The notes under the pieces were generated by a model, which saw only the letters and a program-made list of their open reading frames with translations, searched no databases and had not been told where the DNA came from. Shown in pieces: positions 1 to 6,036 of a stretch of DNA of 8,917 bases (position 1 is the stretch's first letter; the number at the start of each line of letters is the position of its first letter). Source of the DNA: Acidimicrobiales bacterium (GTDB lineage Bacteria > Actinomycetota > Acidimicrobiia > Acidimicrobiales > Acidimicrobilacustridaceae); the NCBI GenBank assembly GCA_023261915.1, contig JALRFT010000211.1:1-8917 (forward strand), in the 5' to 3' direction. The translations under genes and the position numbers were made by a program.

Positions 1-595
1 CGGCCTGACGCCACAGGACGCCCTTGGGCATTCCGGTGGTGCCGCCGGTGTAGAGGATGTAGAGGTCGTCGGGAGAAGGCTCAACCGGGAGGTCAGTGTT
101 CGCCGCGGCGAGAGCCGCTTCGTAGTCGAGTGCACCGGGCAGCAGGGCTTCGCCTGAGTCGTCGTCGACTTGCAACAGCAGTTCGAGCGTCGGGACCTGG
201 GCGGCGACGGCGGCCACTCGGGGAGCGAAGCACGCGTGGTAGACGAGGCCTCGGGCCTTGGCGTCATTGAGGAGGTAGACGAGCTCTTCTTCCACATACC
301 GGTAGTTCACGTTGAAGGGCGCCACCCGAGCCTTGTAGGCGCCGAGCATTCCCTCGAGGTACTCGTTGCCGTTGTGCAGGTAGAGCCCGATCTGGTCCTG
401 TCCCGATTCGTGGCCGGCCAGCGCTCCGCGTTCGGCGTGGGCCCCGAATCGGTGGTCGACGAGGACGTTGGCGAGACGGCGTGTGCGTTCGGCGAGTTGG
501 GCGTAGGTGAACCGGCGATCGCGCCACACAATGGCGTCGCGATCCGGCACGGCGGCCGCGACCGCCTCGTTGACGGTGCCAAGGTTGAACTCCAT
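1..595 (-). CDS. Acyl-CoA synthetase (AMP-binding, FadD17/FadD19-like), N-terminal 198 residues; 3' end outside window
   Basis: This is the N-terminal part of an ANL-superfamily acyl-CoA ligase. The family activates a carboxylic acid with ATP to an acyl-adenylate and transfers it to CoA in the cytoplasm. Reading leftward from ATG at 595, the first 45 residues fit the usual opening of FadD enzymes (MEFNLGTVNEAV, then VPDRDAIVWRDRRFTYAQLAERTRRLANVL). Next come QIGLYLHNGNEYLEGMLGAYKA and the NVNYRYVEEEL segment (about residues 96-105). The ATP-binding P-loop YTGGTTGMPKGV lies at residues 182-193, just before the edge. The NVNYRYVE segment and the Trp-Arg pair after the P-loop resemble mycobacterial FadD17/FadD19, which act on steroid or cholesterol side chains. 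That resemblance is from memory, and the substrate here is unknown. The start is supported by a GGGAG ribosome site five bases upstream. A 100-bp gap separates it from the lipoprotein gene upstream, so it could be the last gene of that minus-strand run or have its own promoter. The C-terminal domain is not visible. Confidence 0.93.
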   Translation of the reverse strand, partial: MEFNLGTVNEAVAAAVPDRDAIVWRDRRFTYAQLAERTRRLANVLVDHRFGAHAERGALAGHESGQDQIGLYLHNGNEYLEGMLGAYKARVAPFNVNYRYVEEELVYLLNDAKARGLVYHACFAPRVAAVAAQVPTLELLLQVDDDSGEALLPGALDYEAALAAANTDLPVEPSPDDLYILYTGGTTGMPKGVLWRQA

Positions 596-600
596 GGGGA

Positions 601-605
601 CTCCC
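601..605 (-). promoter_or_regulatory. Ribosome-binding site of the acyl-CoA synthetase
   Basis: GGGAG on the minus strand, five bases before the ATG at 595. It fixes the start codon. It also contrasts with the putative leaderless starts elsewhere in the window, since there is no TANNNT element 6-9 nt before this ATG. That fits a start served by a longer mRNA. Confidence 0.6.
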
Positions 606-695
606 GACGACGGGCCGGGGGTGCTGACCCGCCGGCGACCCTGTTGTGGCGCTGACCCTACCGAACCTCTGTGGTCCTGGGTGCTCTGGCCGGAC

Positions 696-2099
696 TCACG
701 GCGGGCTCGGCGACGCGGCCCTCCCGACGCAGCGGCTCCGAGATGGCGGTGCGGCGCCGGTCGCGACGGCGTCAATGACGAGCCGCTGTACGCACGGACT
801 GGCGTCAAAGGAGGTGTGCCCGTCAGCCTCGTGGATGATGAGGGCGCCAGTACCGAGGGCGGTGTGGACGGCTTCGGCCGACGCCAGGGGCGTGGCGCGG
901 TCACCCGTAGCGCCGACGACAATGATGACAGCGTCGCTGCCTGCGGTGGTCGCTGGCCACGGCGCAACGGTCGAGCCGGGCCACAGGGCGCAGCCCCTGA
1001 CCTCATCGGCGATTGCCGTCCCGAGCCGCGGTGACACCAACGCCATCCGAGCGGTCATGGCGGCGTGGGCGGCCAGATCTTCGGGGTGGGGCAGGTCACT
1101 GCAGAGAGTGGCGAGGTAGGCGGTGTAGGAAACTCCGCTCCAGTAGGACTCGGCGAGCTGCTCGAGACCACGTTGGTCACCCGTGGTGGCGGCGGAGAGG
1201 GCGGCCCGCAATCGGCCGGCACCGGAGGGCGAGTAGCTGGCGGCGATGGCAGCGAAAGCGAGGGTGTCGGGGTCGACGCTCGGTGAGCTTCTCGCCAGGT
1301 CGAAGAGGTTGGCACCATCTGGCTGGTCAGCGGCTTCAACGAGGAACTGCTCCATGGCCAACGACTGGGCCGTCAGGAGCTGTTCGATGTCCTCGGCGGG
1401 ATTGACGACGCCGTCAAGGACCAGGGTCCGCACGGCGTCGGGATAGGCCCGCAGGTAGGCGAGGCCGAGGTAGGTCCCATAGGAGAAACCGAGGTAGTTG
1501 AGGCGATCGATGCCCATGGCGAGCCGGAGGGCATCGAGATCGGCAACGCTCTCACTCGTACCGAGGTGGTCAACGAGACCAGGTGAGCCGGTCGTGCACG
1601 CCGAGACGAACGCCTCCAGACCAGCGGTATCGGTCGGATTGCGATGCACGGCGGTGCCATTGGTGCCACCGACCCCACCACAGTCAAGGTTGGTGCTTGC
1701 TCCGACCCCACGGGGGTCCCACGACACGAGATCGAACGACTCGACGAGGGCCGCCGGCCAGGTGCCGGCGATCACGCGATCTGCGGCCGAGGCACCCGGT
1801 CCACCCGGGTTCACGAACAAGGTTCCTGCCGAGGCCCCTGTCGCCGGGCGGCGGGCCACGGCGAGTTCGATGGAGGGGCCGGTGGGGTCAGCCCAGTCGG
1901 CCGGCACGGTCAAGGTGGCGCATTCCACCACCCCTCCACAGGCCGACCACTGGAGCGGGGTTACTGGCGATGAGGCGGGTGGCACCGACGGGGCGGCCTC
2001 GTCCACGGTCGGTTCGACCGAGGCCGAACAGGCGGCAACGAGGACGGCCGTCACCACCAGGACGATTCCGCGTCGCATCCAGGGTGGGCGAGTGGTCAT
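696..2099 (-). CDS. Secreted alpha/beta-hydrolase lipoprotein, TAP-like (tripeptidyl aminopeptidase family)
   Basis: A 467-residue exported hydrolase of the proline-iminopeptidase/TAP type. Members cleave N-terminal peptides or esters outside the membrane. A short signal peptide (hydrophobic core about residues 11-23) ends in a lipobox-like VAAC, with Cys24 as the likely lipidated residue, followed by a Ser/Pro/Val-rich linker to about residue 48. The oxyanion motif NPGGPG is at 97-102 and WDPRGVG at 127-133. The nucleophile elbow GFSYGT has Ser206. The C-terminal TAP-like domain supplies Asp400 in GATGDRATP and His428 in ADGHTSF, so the Ser-Asp-His triad looks complete. Several cysteines (54, 60, 140, 168, 333, 370, 436, 457) fit an extracytoplasmic, disulphide-bearing protein. 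The length is typical. ATG at residue 8 (position 2078) is an alternative start that would keep the signal peptide; neither start has a clear ribosome site. It lies 30 bp after the membrane-protein gene and is probably cotranscribed with it. The natural substrate cannot be read from sequence. Confidence 0.92.
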   Translation of the reverse strand: MTTRPPWMRRGIVLVVTAVLVAACSASVEPTVDEAAPSVPPASSPVTPLQWSACGGVVECATLTVPADWADPTGPSIELAVARRPATGASAGTLFVNPGGPGASAADRVIAGTWPAALVESFDLVSWDPRGVGASTNLDCGGVGGTNGTAVHRNPTDTAGLEAFVSACTTGSPGLVDHLGTSESVADLDALRLAMGIDRLNYLGFSYGTYLGLAYLRAYPDAVRTLVLDGVVNPAEDIEQLLTAQSLAMEQFLVEAADQPDGANLFDLARSSPSVDPDTLAFAAIAASYSPSGAGRLRAALSAATTGDQRGLEQLAESYWSGVSYTAYLATLCSDLPHPEDLAAHAAMTARMALVSPRLGTAIADEVRGCALWPGSTVAPWPATTAGSDAVIIVVGATGDRATPLASAEAVHTALGTGALIIHEADGHTSFDASPCVQRLVIDAVATGAAPPSRSRCVGRAASPSPP

Positions 2100-2129
2100 C
2101 GGCGGGTGGAGGGTCGAGAACCCACGCAG

Positions 2130-2510
2130 TCAGGAGAACCAGACGCGCTGATACTGGCGACTCATAGGGTGCACCAGCAGTACGAACAGGGCCACGGGGA
2201 ACACCAGTGACATCAACAGGGCCAACTGGAACAGCGACCCGAGCCCGTTGGAGATCACGTAGGCGCCAAAGGGAACAAGTGACAGCCCCGCCGTACCCAC
2301 CCCGAGCAGGTAGCCCCACCGTTTCTCGTTGGCGATGCCGTACCCACTGCCGGCCATACCGACGGTGAGAACCAGCCCGGGCAGGAACCCAAAGAAAAAC
2401 AGCGGGCTGTTGCCGAACAGCAGACCGAAGGCGGCATTGAAGTACAGCAGGAACGTGGCGATGTAGAGCGTCTGTGGCTGGGAGGGGTTGACGAACCGTC
2501 GGGTTTTCAC
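2130..2510 (-). CDS. Small four-helix integral membrane protein of unknown function
   Basis: A 126-residue protein from GTG at 2510 that I do not recognise. It has four hydrophobic segments, roughly residues 14-36, 38-58, 66-86 and 91-113. The N-terminus is short and basic (VKTRRFVNP), and the tail is polar and aromatic (HPMSRQYQRVWFS). A polar GIANEKRWGY loop lies between helices 2 and 3, and no catalytic motif is visible. The open frame continues upstream past the divergent gene, but that extension is Arg/Pro-rich and antisense-like, so the start is placed at GTG where the hydrophobic protein begins. A GGGGAG run directly abuts this GTG with no spacer, so it cannot work as a normal ribosome site. 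A leaderless start is one explanation, and a TTG start further upstream is another. It heads a run with the lipoprotein hydrolase 30 bp downstream. Confidence 0.75.
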   Translation of the reverse strand: MKTRRFVNPSQPQTLYIATFLLYFNAAFGLLFGNSPLFFFGFLPGLVLTVGMAGSGYGIANEKRWGYLLGVGTAGLSLVPFGAYVISNGLGSLFQLALLMSLVFPVALFVLLVHPMSRQYQRVWFS

Positions 2511-2516
2511 CTCCCC

Positions 2517-2522
2517 AGTGTG
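2517..2522 (-). promoter_or_regulatory. Possible leaderless -10 element for the membrane-protein gene (weak)
   Basis: CACACT on the minus strand ends six bases before GTG 2510, the same placement as the stronger TANNNT elements in this window. It matches TATAAT at only three of six positions and has no convincing -35. The position is the main argument. Confidence 0.25.
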
Positions 2523-2590
2523 GCACCGCCGAACCCCCAATCCCCACCCGGGTGGCCAACCGTCACGTCGAGCGTGCCCGAGGACGGTCG

Positions 2591-2619
2591 TTGAGATCGT
2601 CAGCGGCGGCTGGGAGAGT
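2591..2619 (+). promoter_or_regulatory. Possible promoter of the nucleotidyltransferase gene
   Basis: TTGAGA (2591-2596) is one base off the -35 consensus TTGACA. It is followed after 17 bases by GAGAGT (2614-2619), a weak -10. A six-base gap then places transcription start on the ATG at 2626. GGGAG at 2612-2616 could instead act as a ribosome site nine bases upstream, in which case the real promoter lies further upstream. Confidence 0.35.
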
Positions 2620-2625
2620 GATGTC

Positions 2626-3396
2626 ATGGTGGTGGCAGAAGACCTCGCAGGAGTGGTGCTGGCCGCTGGCCGTGGGTCCCGACTGCGCCCGCTGACCCTC
2701 GAACGGCCCAAGGCACTCTGTCCCGTCGGCCCCGACCTGCTCGTTGACTGGGCACTGGACCGACTTGAGCGCTCCGGAACGGTCGCTGTCGCCGTGAACG
2801 CCCACCACGGTGCCGATGCCCTCGTTGCCCACGTGGGTGGCTCGGCTCGGTGGTCGGGACGGGTGCACCTGTCGGTCGAAGCTCCCGTGGCACTTGGCAC
2901 GGCAGGAGCCCTGCACCACCTCTCGGATTGGCTCGATGGACGGCCGGCACTCGTGGTGAATGCCGACGCGTGGACGACTGCCGATCCTGCGGTGCTGGTA
3001 GCGGCATGGAACGGCCACTCTCCGGCAGTACTCGTTGCCGGCGATGAGTTCGGACCCTCCGCTGCGGTGGCGGCAGCAGTGGTGCCCGCCGACCTGATCG
3101 CCCAACTGCCAGAGGGGCCCAGTGGGTTGTGGCAACAGGTGTGGGAACGTCAGCACGCGGAGGGAAATCTTCAGGTGGTCAGCACCGACGCCACCTTCAT
3201 CGACTGTGGCACCCCGGCGAGGTACCTCTACGCCAACATGGTGGCCTCGGGTGGATCAACGGTCATCGGGGATGGTGCCCGGATGGACGGCGTCGCCCAC
3301 CGGTCAGTGATCTGGCCGGGGGCGGTGGTCAGCACCGGCGAGGTCCTCGTCGACGCCATCCGAACTGGGGGAGGCCGCACGGTTCTCGTGCGGTAA
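2626..3396 (+). CDS. Nucleotidyltransferase family protein (sugar-1-phosphate NTP transferase-like)
   Basis: A 256-residue protein of the NTP_transferase fold, which joins a nucleoside triphosphate to a sugar- or amino-sugar-1-phosphate and releases pyrophosphate. The N-terminal signature is clear: LAAGRGSRLRPLT at 12-24, then ERPKAL at 26-31 with Lys29. A GTAGAL motif is at 91-96. The usual metal-binding Asp sits in VNADAW (Asp114). The FIDCGTPARYLYAN segment at 191-204 matches the late conserved motif of mannose-1-phosphate guanylyltransferase and MurNAc-1-phosphate uridylyltransferase relatives. A short tail (210-237, TVIGDGARMDG to VIWPGAVV) looks like the beginning of a left-handed beta-helix, much shorter than in GlmU. 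The product nucleotide sugar is not predictable. The ATG at 2626 is chosen because it lies just before the conserved core, nine bases after GGGAG; the frame is open further upstream without family similarity. It stands alone on its strand, diverging from the membrane-protein gene and converging on rlmN. Confidence 0.88.
   Translation: MVVAEDLAGVVLAAGRGSRLRPLTLERPKALCPVGPDLLVDWALDRLERSGTVAVAVNAHHGADALVAHVGGSARWSGRVHLSVEAPVALGTAGALHHLSDWLDGRPALVVNADAWTTADPAVLVAAWNGHSPAVLVAGDEFGPSAAVAAAVVPADLIAQLPEGPSGLWQQVWERQHAEGNLQVVSTDATFIDCGTPARYLYANMVASGGSTVIGDGARMDGVAHRSVIWPGAVVSTGEVLVDAIRTGGGRTVLVR
3375..3393 (+). terminator. GC-rich hairpin at the convergent junction (possible bidirectional terminator)
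   Basis: A perfect 7-bp inverted repeat, CCGCACG and CGTGCGG, with a 5-base loop, lies over the last sense codons of the nucleotidyltransferase gene and directly before its TAA. The opposing rlmN stop is only 7 bases further on. There is no U-tract on either strand, so it is not a textbook intrinsic terminator, although U-poor hairpins have been proposed to terminate in high-GC bacteria. The codons also encode a plausible C-terminus (RTVLVR), so chance is possible. Confidence 0.35.
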
Positions 3397-3399
3397 TCC

Positions 3400-4449
3400 T
3401 CAGAGCGTCGGGCGGGTCGACCCCAGATCGACGCGTATCTCGGGACCGTTCGCCGATGCGCTCAGCTGCCCGCAGGCGGCATCAATGTCAGTTCCCCGGT
3501 TGGCGCGCACCGTGGCATTGATCCCCAGTCGACGGAGGTGATCGGCGAACGCCGAGACCCGCTGCGGGGGTGATCCCCGGGTGGCAAAACCGTCGGTGGG
3601 GTTGAGCGGAATGAGGTTGACATGGGCTCGCAGTGGCCCGCACAGGGCGCTGAGGCGTTCGGCGTCCTCCCCCCGGTCGTTGACTCCATCGATGAGCGCC
3701 CATTCGAAACTGAGTCGACGACGCTTGACCTCTACGTACTCGGCGCAGGCATCCATGAGTTCGCCGAGGGGGTAGCGACGGTTGATGGGAACGAGTCGGT
3801 CACGCAGGGCGTCATCGGCGGCATGGAGTGAGACGGCGAGATTGACCGGTAGGTCCTCGGCGGTCATGCGCCGGATGCCGGGGATCAGGCCCACGGTTGA
3901 GATGGTGAGGGAGCGGGCCGACAGCCCCATGTCGTGATGCAGTCGTTGCACCGCCGCCCACGTGTTGTCGAAGTTCGCCATGGGCTCGCCCATGCCCATG
4001 AACACGATGTTGTCCACTCGTCGTGGCACCGCGGACTGGCGGGCCCGGACGACCTGTTCGAGGATCTCCCCGCTGGTCAGGTTGCGGGTGAACCCGGCCT
4101 GCCCGGTGGCACAGAAGTCACAGGCCATCGCACAGCCGGCCTGGGTGCTGACACAGACGGTGGTACGGCGCGGGTAGTGCATGAGTACCGATTCGACCTT
4201 CGCTCCATCGGCGAGCGTCCAGAGCCACTTCACCGTCTCGCCTCCGTCACTCACCGAGCGCTGGATCTCGCTGAGCGCATCGGGGTGGTCCGTGACGAGT
4301 TGTCGGCGGAGTGAGGCTGGCAAGTTGGTGAGTTCCGCAACGGGATGACCCTGGCGGTAGAGACCGTCCCAGAGTTGGTCGACCCGAAAGGACGGCTCGG
4401 TGGCGAGGAGGGTCCCGAGCGCGTCACGGTCGAGGTCGTAGAGGGTCAC
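3400..4449 (-). CDS. rlmN: Dual-specificity 23S rRNA/tRNA adenine-C2 methyltransferase, radical SAM
   Basis: RlmN methylates C2 of A2503 in 23S rRNA and, in characterised members, A37 of some tRNAs. It uses a [4Fe-4S] cluster, two SAM molecules and a methyl-cysteine intermediate. The 349-residue length is normal. An N-terminal helical domain (about 1-90) is followed by the radical-SAM motif CAMACDFC with Cys106, Cys110 and Cys113 (CxxxCxxC). GEILEQVV, the SAM-binding region MGMGEP (151-156) and SLHAADD (207-213) follow. The C-terminal RGTDIDAACGQL carries Cys326, equivalent to the methylated cysteine of the family. GTG at 4449 is chosen because VTLYDLDRDAL is where similarity to RlmN begins; the frame stays open to 4572 but would run into the divergent transporter gene. 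A TAGCGT element lies eight bases upstream, and GGAG lies four bases before the GTG. It shares a 24-bp intergenic region with the VIT1-like gene. Confidence 0.96.
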   Translation of the reverse strand: MTLYDLDRDALGTLLATEPSFRVDQLWDGLYRQGHPVAELTNLPASLRRQLVTDHPDALSEIQRSVSDGGETVKWLWTLADGAKVESVLMHYPRRTTVCVSTQAGCAMACDFCATGQAGFTRNLTSGEILEQVVRARQSAVPRRVDNIVFMGMGEPMANFDNTWAAVQRLHHDMGLSARSLTISTVGLIPGIRRMTAEDLPVNLAVSLHAADDALRDRLVPINRRYPLGELMDACAEYVEVKRRRLSFEWALIDGVNDRGEDAERLSALCGPLRAHVNLIPLNPTDGFATRGSPPQRVSAFADHLRRLGINATVRANRGTDIDAACGQLSASANGPEIRVDLGSTRPTL

Positions 4450-4457
4450 GGGTCTCC

Positions 4458-4467
4458 ACGCTACCGT
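4458..4467. promoter_or_regulatory. Overlapping divergent -10 elements for rlmN and the VIT1-like gene
   Basis: The 10-mer ACGCTACCGT contains TACCGT on the plus strand (4462-4467), six bases before GTG 4474. It also contains TAGCGT on the minus strand (4458-4463), eight bases before GTG 4449. The two hexamers share the same TA step, so RNA polymerase could melt one site and leave in either direction. No -35 element is recognisable for either. The short 24-bp gap and the spacing to both GTG codons support a shared, leaderless or near-leaderless promoter. This is inference from sequence only. Confidence 0.55.
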
Positions 4468-4473
4468 GGGGGT

Positions 4474-5250
4474 GTGGACACCTCCGAGACCGCTGGCACT
4501 GCAGATCCGGGGCTGGCGGCACTCACCCCTGAACGTCGGGCCAGCCTCTTGCACACCCGGTCGCATCGCCATCGTGACGTGCAGGGCGGCGTGGCGCGGG
4601 CCAGCGTGTTCGGGGTCAGCGACGGCCTCGTGTCCAACGCTTCCCTCATTCTCGGTGTCGCTGGTGCGGACACATCATCGTCAATCGTGCGTCTGGCGGG
4701 GATCGCCGGACTGATTGCCGGCGCAGTATCGATGGCGGCCGGGGAGTACGTCTCCATGCGGGCCCAACAGGAACTCTTCCAGCGTGAACTCGAACTCGAA
4801 CGTCTCGAGCTTGAACGCAACCCCGAGACCGAGTTGGCCGAACTGACCCAGCTCTATCTCAACCGGGGCCTCAGCGAGGAGGTGGCGTCTCTCGCCGCCC
4901 AACAGATGATGGCTAACCCTGAGCAGGCACTGGAAGTCCATGCCCGGGAGGAACTCGGATTCTCACCCGATTCGCTCGGGTCGCCCATCGGGGCAGCGCT
5001 CGGTTCATTCGGGGCGTTCTGTGCAGGGGCGTTGGTCCCACTCATCCCGTGGTTCTTCGCCGGTGGGATGACCGCAGTGATCTGGTCACTGGCCCTGGCG
5101 GTCACGGCGGCGGCTGGCGTGGGTGTGGCCTTGGCATCATTCACCGGTCGGTCACGATGGTTTTCGGCGTTGCGTCAGGTCCTCATCGCCTCGGTGGCCG
5201 CAGTGGTGACCTACGGGATCGGTCACCTCGTTGGCGTGCAGGTCAGCTGA
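4474..5250 (+). CDS. VIT1/CCC1-family metal transporter
   Basis: A 258-residue integral membrane protein of the vacuolar iron transporter family, whose characterised eukaryotic members export Fe(II) or Mn(II) from the cytosol in exchange for protons. Bacterial relatives are mostly uncharacterised. After a polar N-terminus (1-38), helix 1 carries GVSDGLVSNASLILGV (47-62) with Asp50. Helix 2 contains the family motif SMAAGEYVSMRAQ (86-98) with Met87 and Glu91. A cytoplasmic Glu-rich helical segment follows (about 99-165, many Glu plus Met145, Met146 and the NPE triplet at 148-150), corresponding to the VIT1 metal-binding domain. Helices 3-5 lie at roughly 172-195, 198-222 and 232-254. The frame is open to 4345, but GTG at 4474 is favoured because the upstream part overlaps rlmN antisense and TACCGT sits six bases before this GTG. 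The substrate metal is inferred from family only. The gene ends 12 bp from the converging mshD stop. Confidence 0.9.
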   Translation: MDTSETAGTADPGLAALTPERRASLLHTRSHRHRDVQGGVARASVFGVSDGLVSNASLILGVAGADTSSSIVRLAGIAGLIAGAVSMAAGEYVSMRAQQELFQRELELERLELERNPETELAELTQLYLNRGLSEEVASLAAQQMMANPEQALEVHAREELGFSPDSLGSPIGAALGSFGAFCAGALVPLIPWFFAGGMTAVIWSLALAVTAAAGVGVALASFTGRSRWFSALRQVLIASVAAVVTYGIGHLVGVQVS

Positions 5251-5252
5251 CC
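5241..5252. repeat. Perfect 12-bp palindrome at the VIT1-like/mshD convergent junction
   Basis: GGTCAGCTGACC is its own reverse complement and contains the transporter's TGA stop. With no spacer it would make only a 4-bp stem in RNA, so it is a poor terminator; a dimeric DNA-binding site or chance are alternatives. Confidence 0.4.
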
Positions 5253-5262
5253 GAGCGCATCG

Positions 5263-5988
5263 TCACGTCTGCAGTTCCCGGCGATACCAGCGGTGACGCT
5301 CGTGTTCGCTGAAACCGAGGCCGTCATAGAGCCGCATCGCCGGCAGGTTGTCGGCCTCGACGTAGAGCATGCCGGTGTCCACACCCCTGCTGCTCAGATG
5401 ATCGAGGCCGGCGAGCACGATGGCCTGACCGAGGCCCTGGCCATGAGCGTCAGGGTCGACAGCAATGACGAAGATCTCGCCCAGTTCAGGATCATGGGCC
5501 GTTGCGGGATGCACCTTGGTCCAGCAGAAGGCGTCCATTGGCCCATCGGGGCCATCGTGAACGAGGAAGCCAGCGGGTTCGAACCAGGGGGCGCTTTGAT
5601 GCTGTTGGAGGGCAGCGGCATCCCAGCGTCCCTGCTCGGGATGCCATGCGAAGGCCCGTCGGTTGATCTCCAACCATCGATCCGTGTCTCGGTCAGGGTC
5701 AAAGGCGCGAACGGTGAGATGGCCGGAGCGCCGTCGATCGGGGGAAACCGGGAGAGCACACCGCAACTGCAACTGGTCCCGGATGAGCACCCAACCTGTC
5801 GCCGCAGCCACCTCGGCCAACCCGGCCGGATCGGGATGGGCCGCGAGGGTGATGGAGGAGGCGCCGTGGGCGGCTGCCTCGGCCACGAGCGCTTCGAGAT
5901 CGCCCGCATCCGGCCCGTCGGTGGCCCAGTGCAATGCCCCGGCGAGACGGTCGGCCACCTCGGGTGGGGTGGTGGTCACCGTGATCAC
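5263..5988 (-). CDS. mshD: Mycothiol synthase (GNAT acetyltransferase)
   Basis: MshD performs the last step of mycothiol synthesis, acetylating Cys-GlcN-Ins with acetyl-CoA. The C-terminal GNAT domain (about 90-241) has MshD hallmarks in order: RAFAWHPEQGRW (111-122), APWFEP (133-138), FCWTKVHP (154-161), GEIFVIAVDP (170-179), the acetyl-CoA loop HGQGLG (182-187), and MLYVEADNLPAMRLYDGLGF (207-226). From GTG at 5988 the protein has 241 residues, while the mycobacterial enzyme is about 315. The N-terminal non-catalytic GNAT-like half (about 1-85) is therefore shorter than usual. The frame is open to 6282, but that extension runs antisense through nth and has no MshD character. TAGCCT lies seven bases before GTG 5988, consistent with a leaderless start there; GTG at 5979 is a minor alternative. 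It is divergent from nth across 48 bp. Confidence 0.9.
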   Translation of the reverse strand: MITVTTTPPEVADRLAGALHWATDGPDAGDLEALVAEAAAHGASSITLAAHPDPAGLAEVAAATGWVLIRDQLQLRCALPVSPDRRRSGHLTVRAFDPDRDTDRWLEINRRAFAWHPEQGRWDAAALQQHQSAPWFEPAGFLVHDGPDGPMDAFCWTKVHPATAHDPELGEIFVIAVDPDAHGQGLGQAIVLAGLDHLSSRGVDTGMLYVEADNLPAMRLYDGLGFSEHERHRWYRRELQT

Positions 5989-5995
5989 AGGCCTG

Positions 5996-6001
5996 AGGCT
6001 A
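5996..6001 (-). promoter_or_regulatory. Putative leaderless -10 element of mshD
   Basis: TAGCCT on the minus strand ends seven bases before GTG 5988, so transcription would start on the start codon. No ribosome site or convincing -35 is visible. Confidence 0.5.
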
Positions 6002-6024
6002 GGAGGTCGTGGGGGACAGGTGGG

Positions 6025-6030
6025 TAACCT
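6025..6030 (+). promoter_or_regulatory. Putative leaderless -10 element of nth
   Basis: TAACCT ends six bases before ATG 6037, placing transcription start on the A of the start codon. The intervening CTGGCG contains no ribosome-binding sequence. It is 23 bases from the divergent mshD -10, so the two polymerases would compete for the same DNA. Confidence 0.55.
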
Positions 6031-6036
6031 CTGGCG

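Noticed and set aside
170..655. Plus-strand 161-codon open frame
   Set aside because: It is antisense to the acyl-CoA synthetase, whose minus-strand translation carries a full P-loop and family motifs; the plus-strand product has none.
1498..2167. Long plus-strand open frames (194 and 217 codons) across the hydrolase gene
   Set aside because: High GC leaves few stops. The translations are Arg/Pro/Ser-rich without motifs, while the minus strand encodes a signal peptide, nucleophile elbow and triad.
4450..4572. Longer rlmN start at 4572 and longer transporter start at 4345
   Set aside because: Each would overlap the other gene antisense. Family similarity starts at the GTG codons 4449 and 4474, and the shared promoter lies between them.
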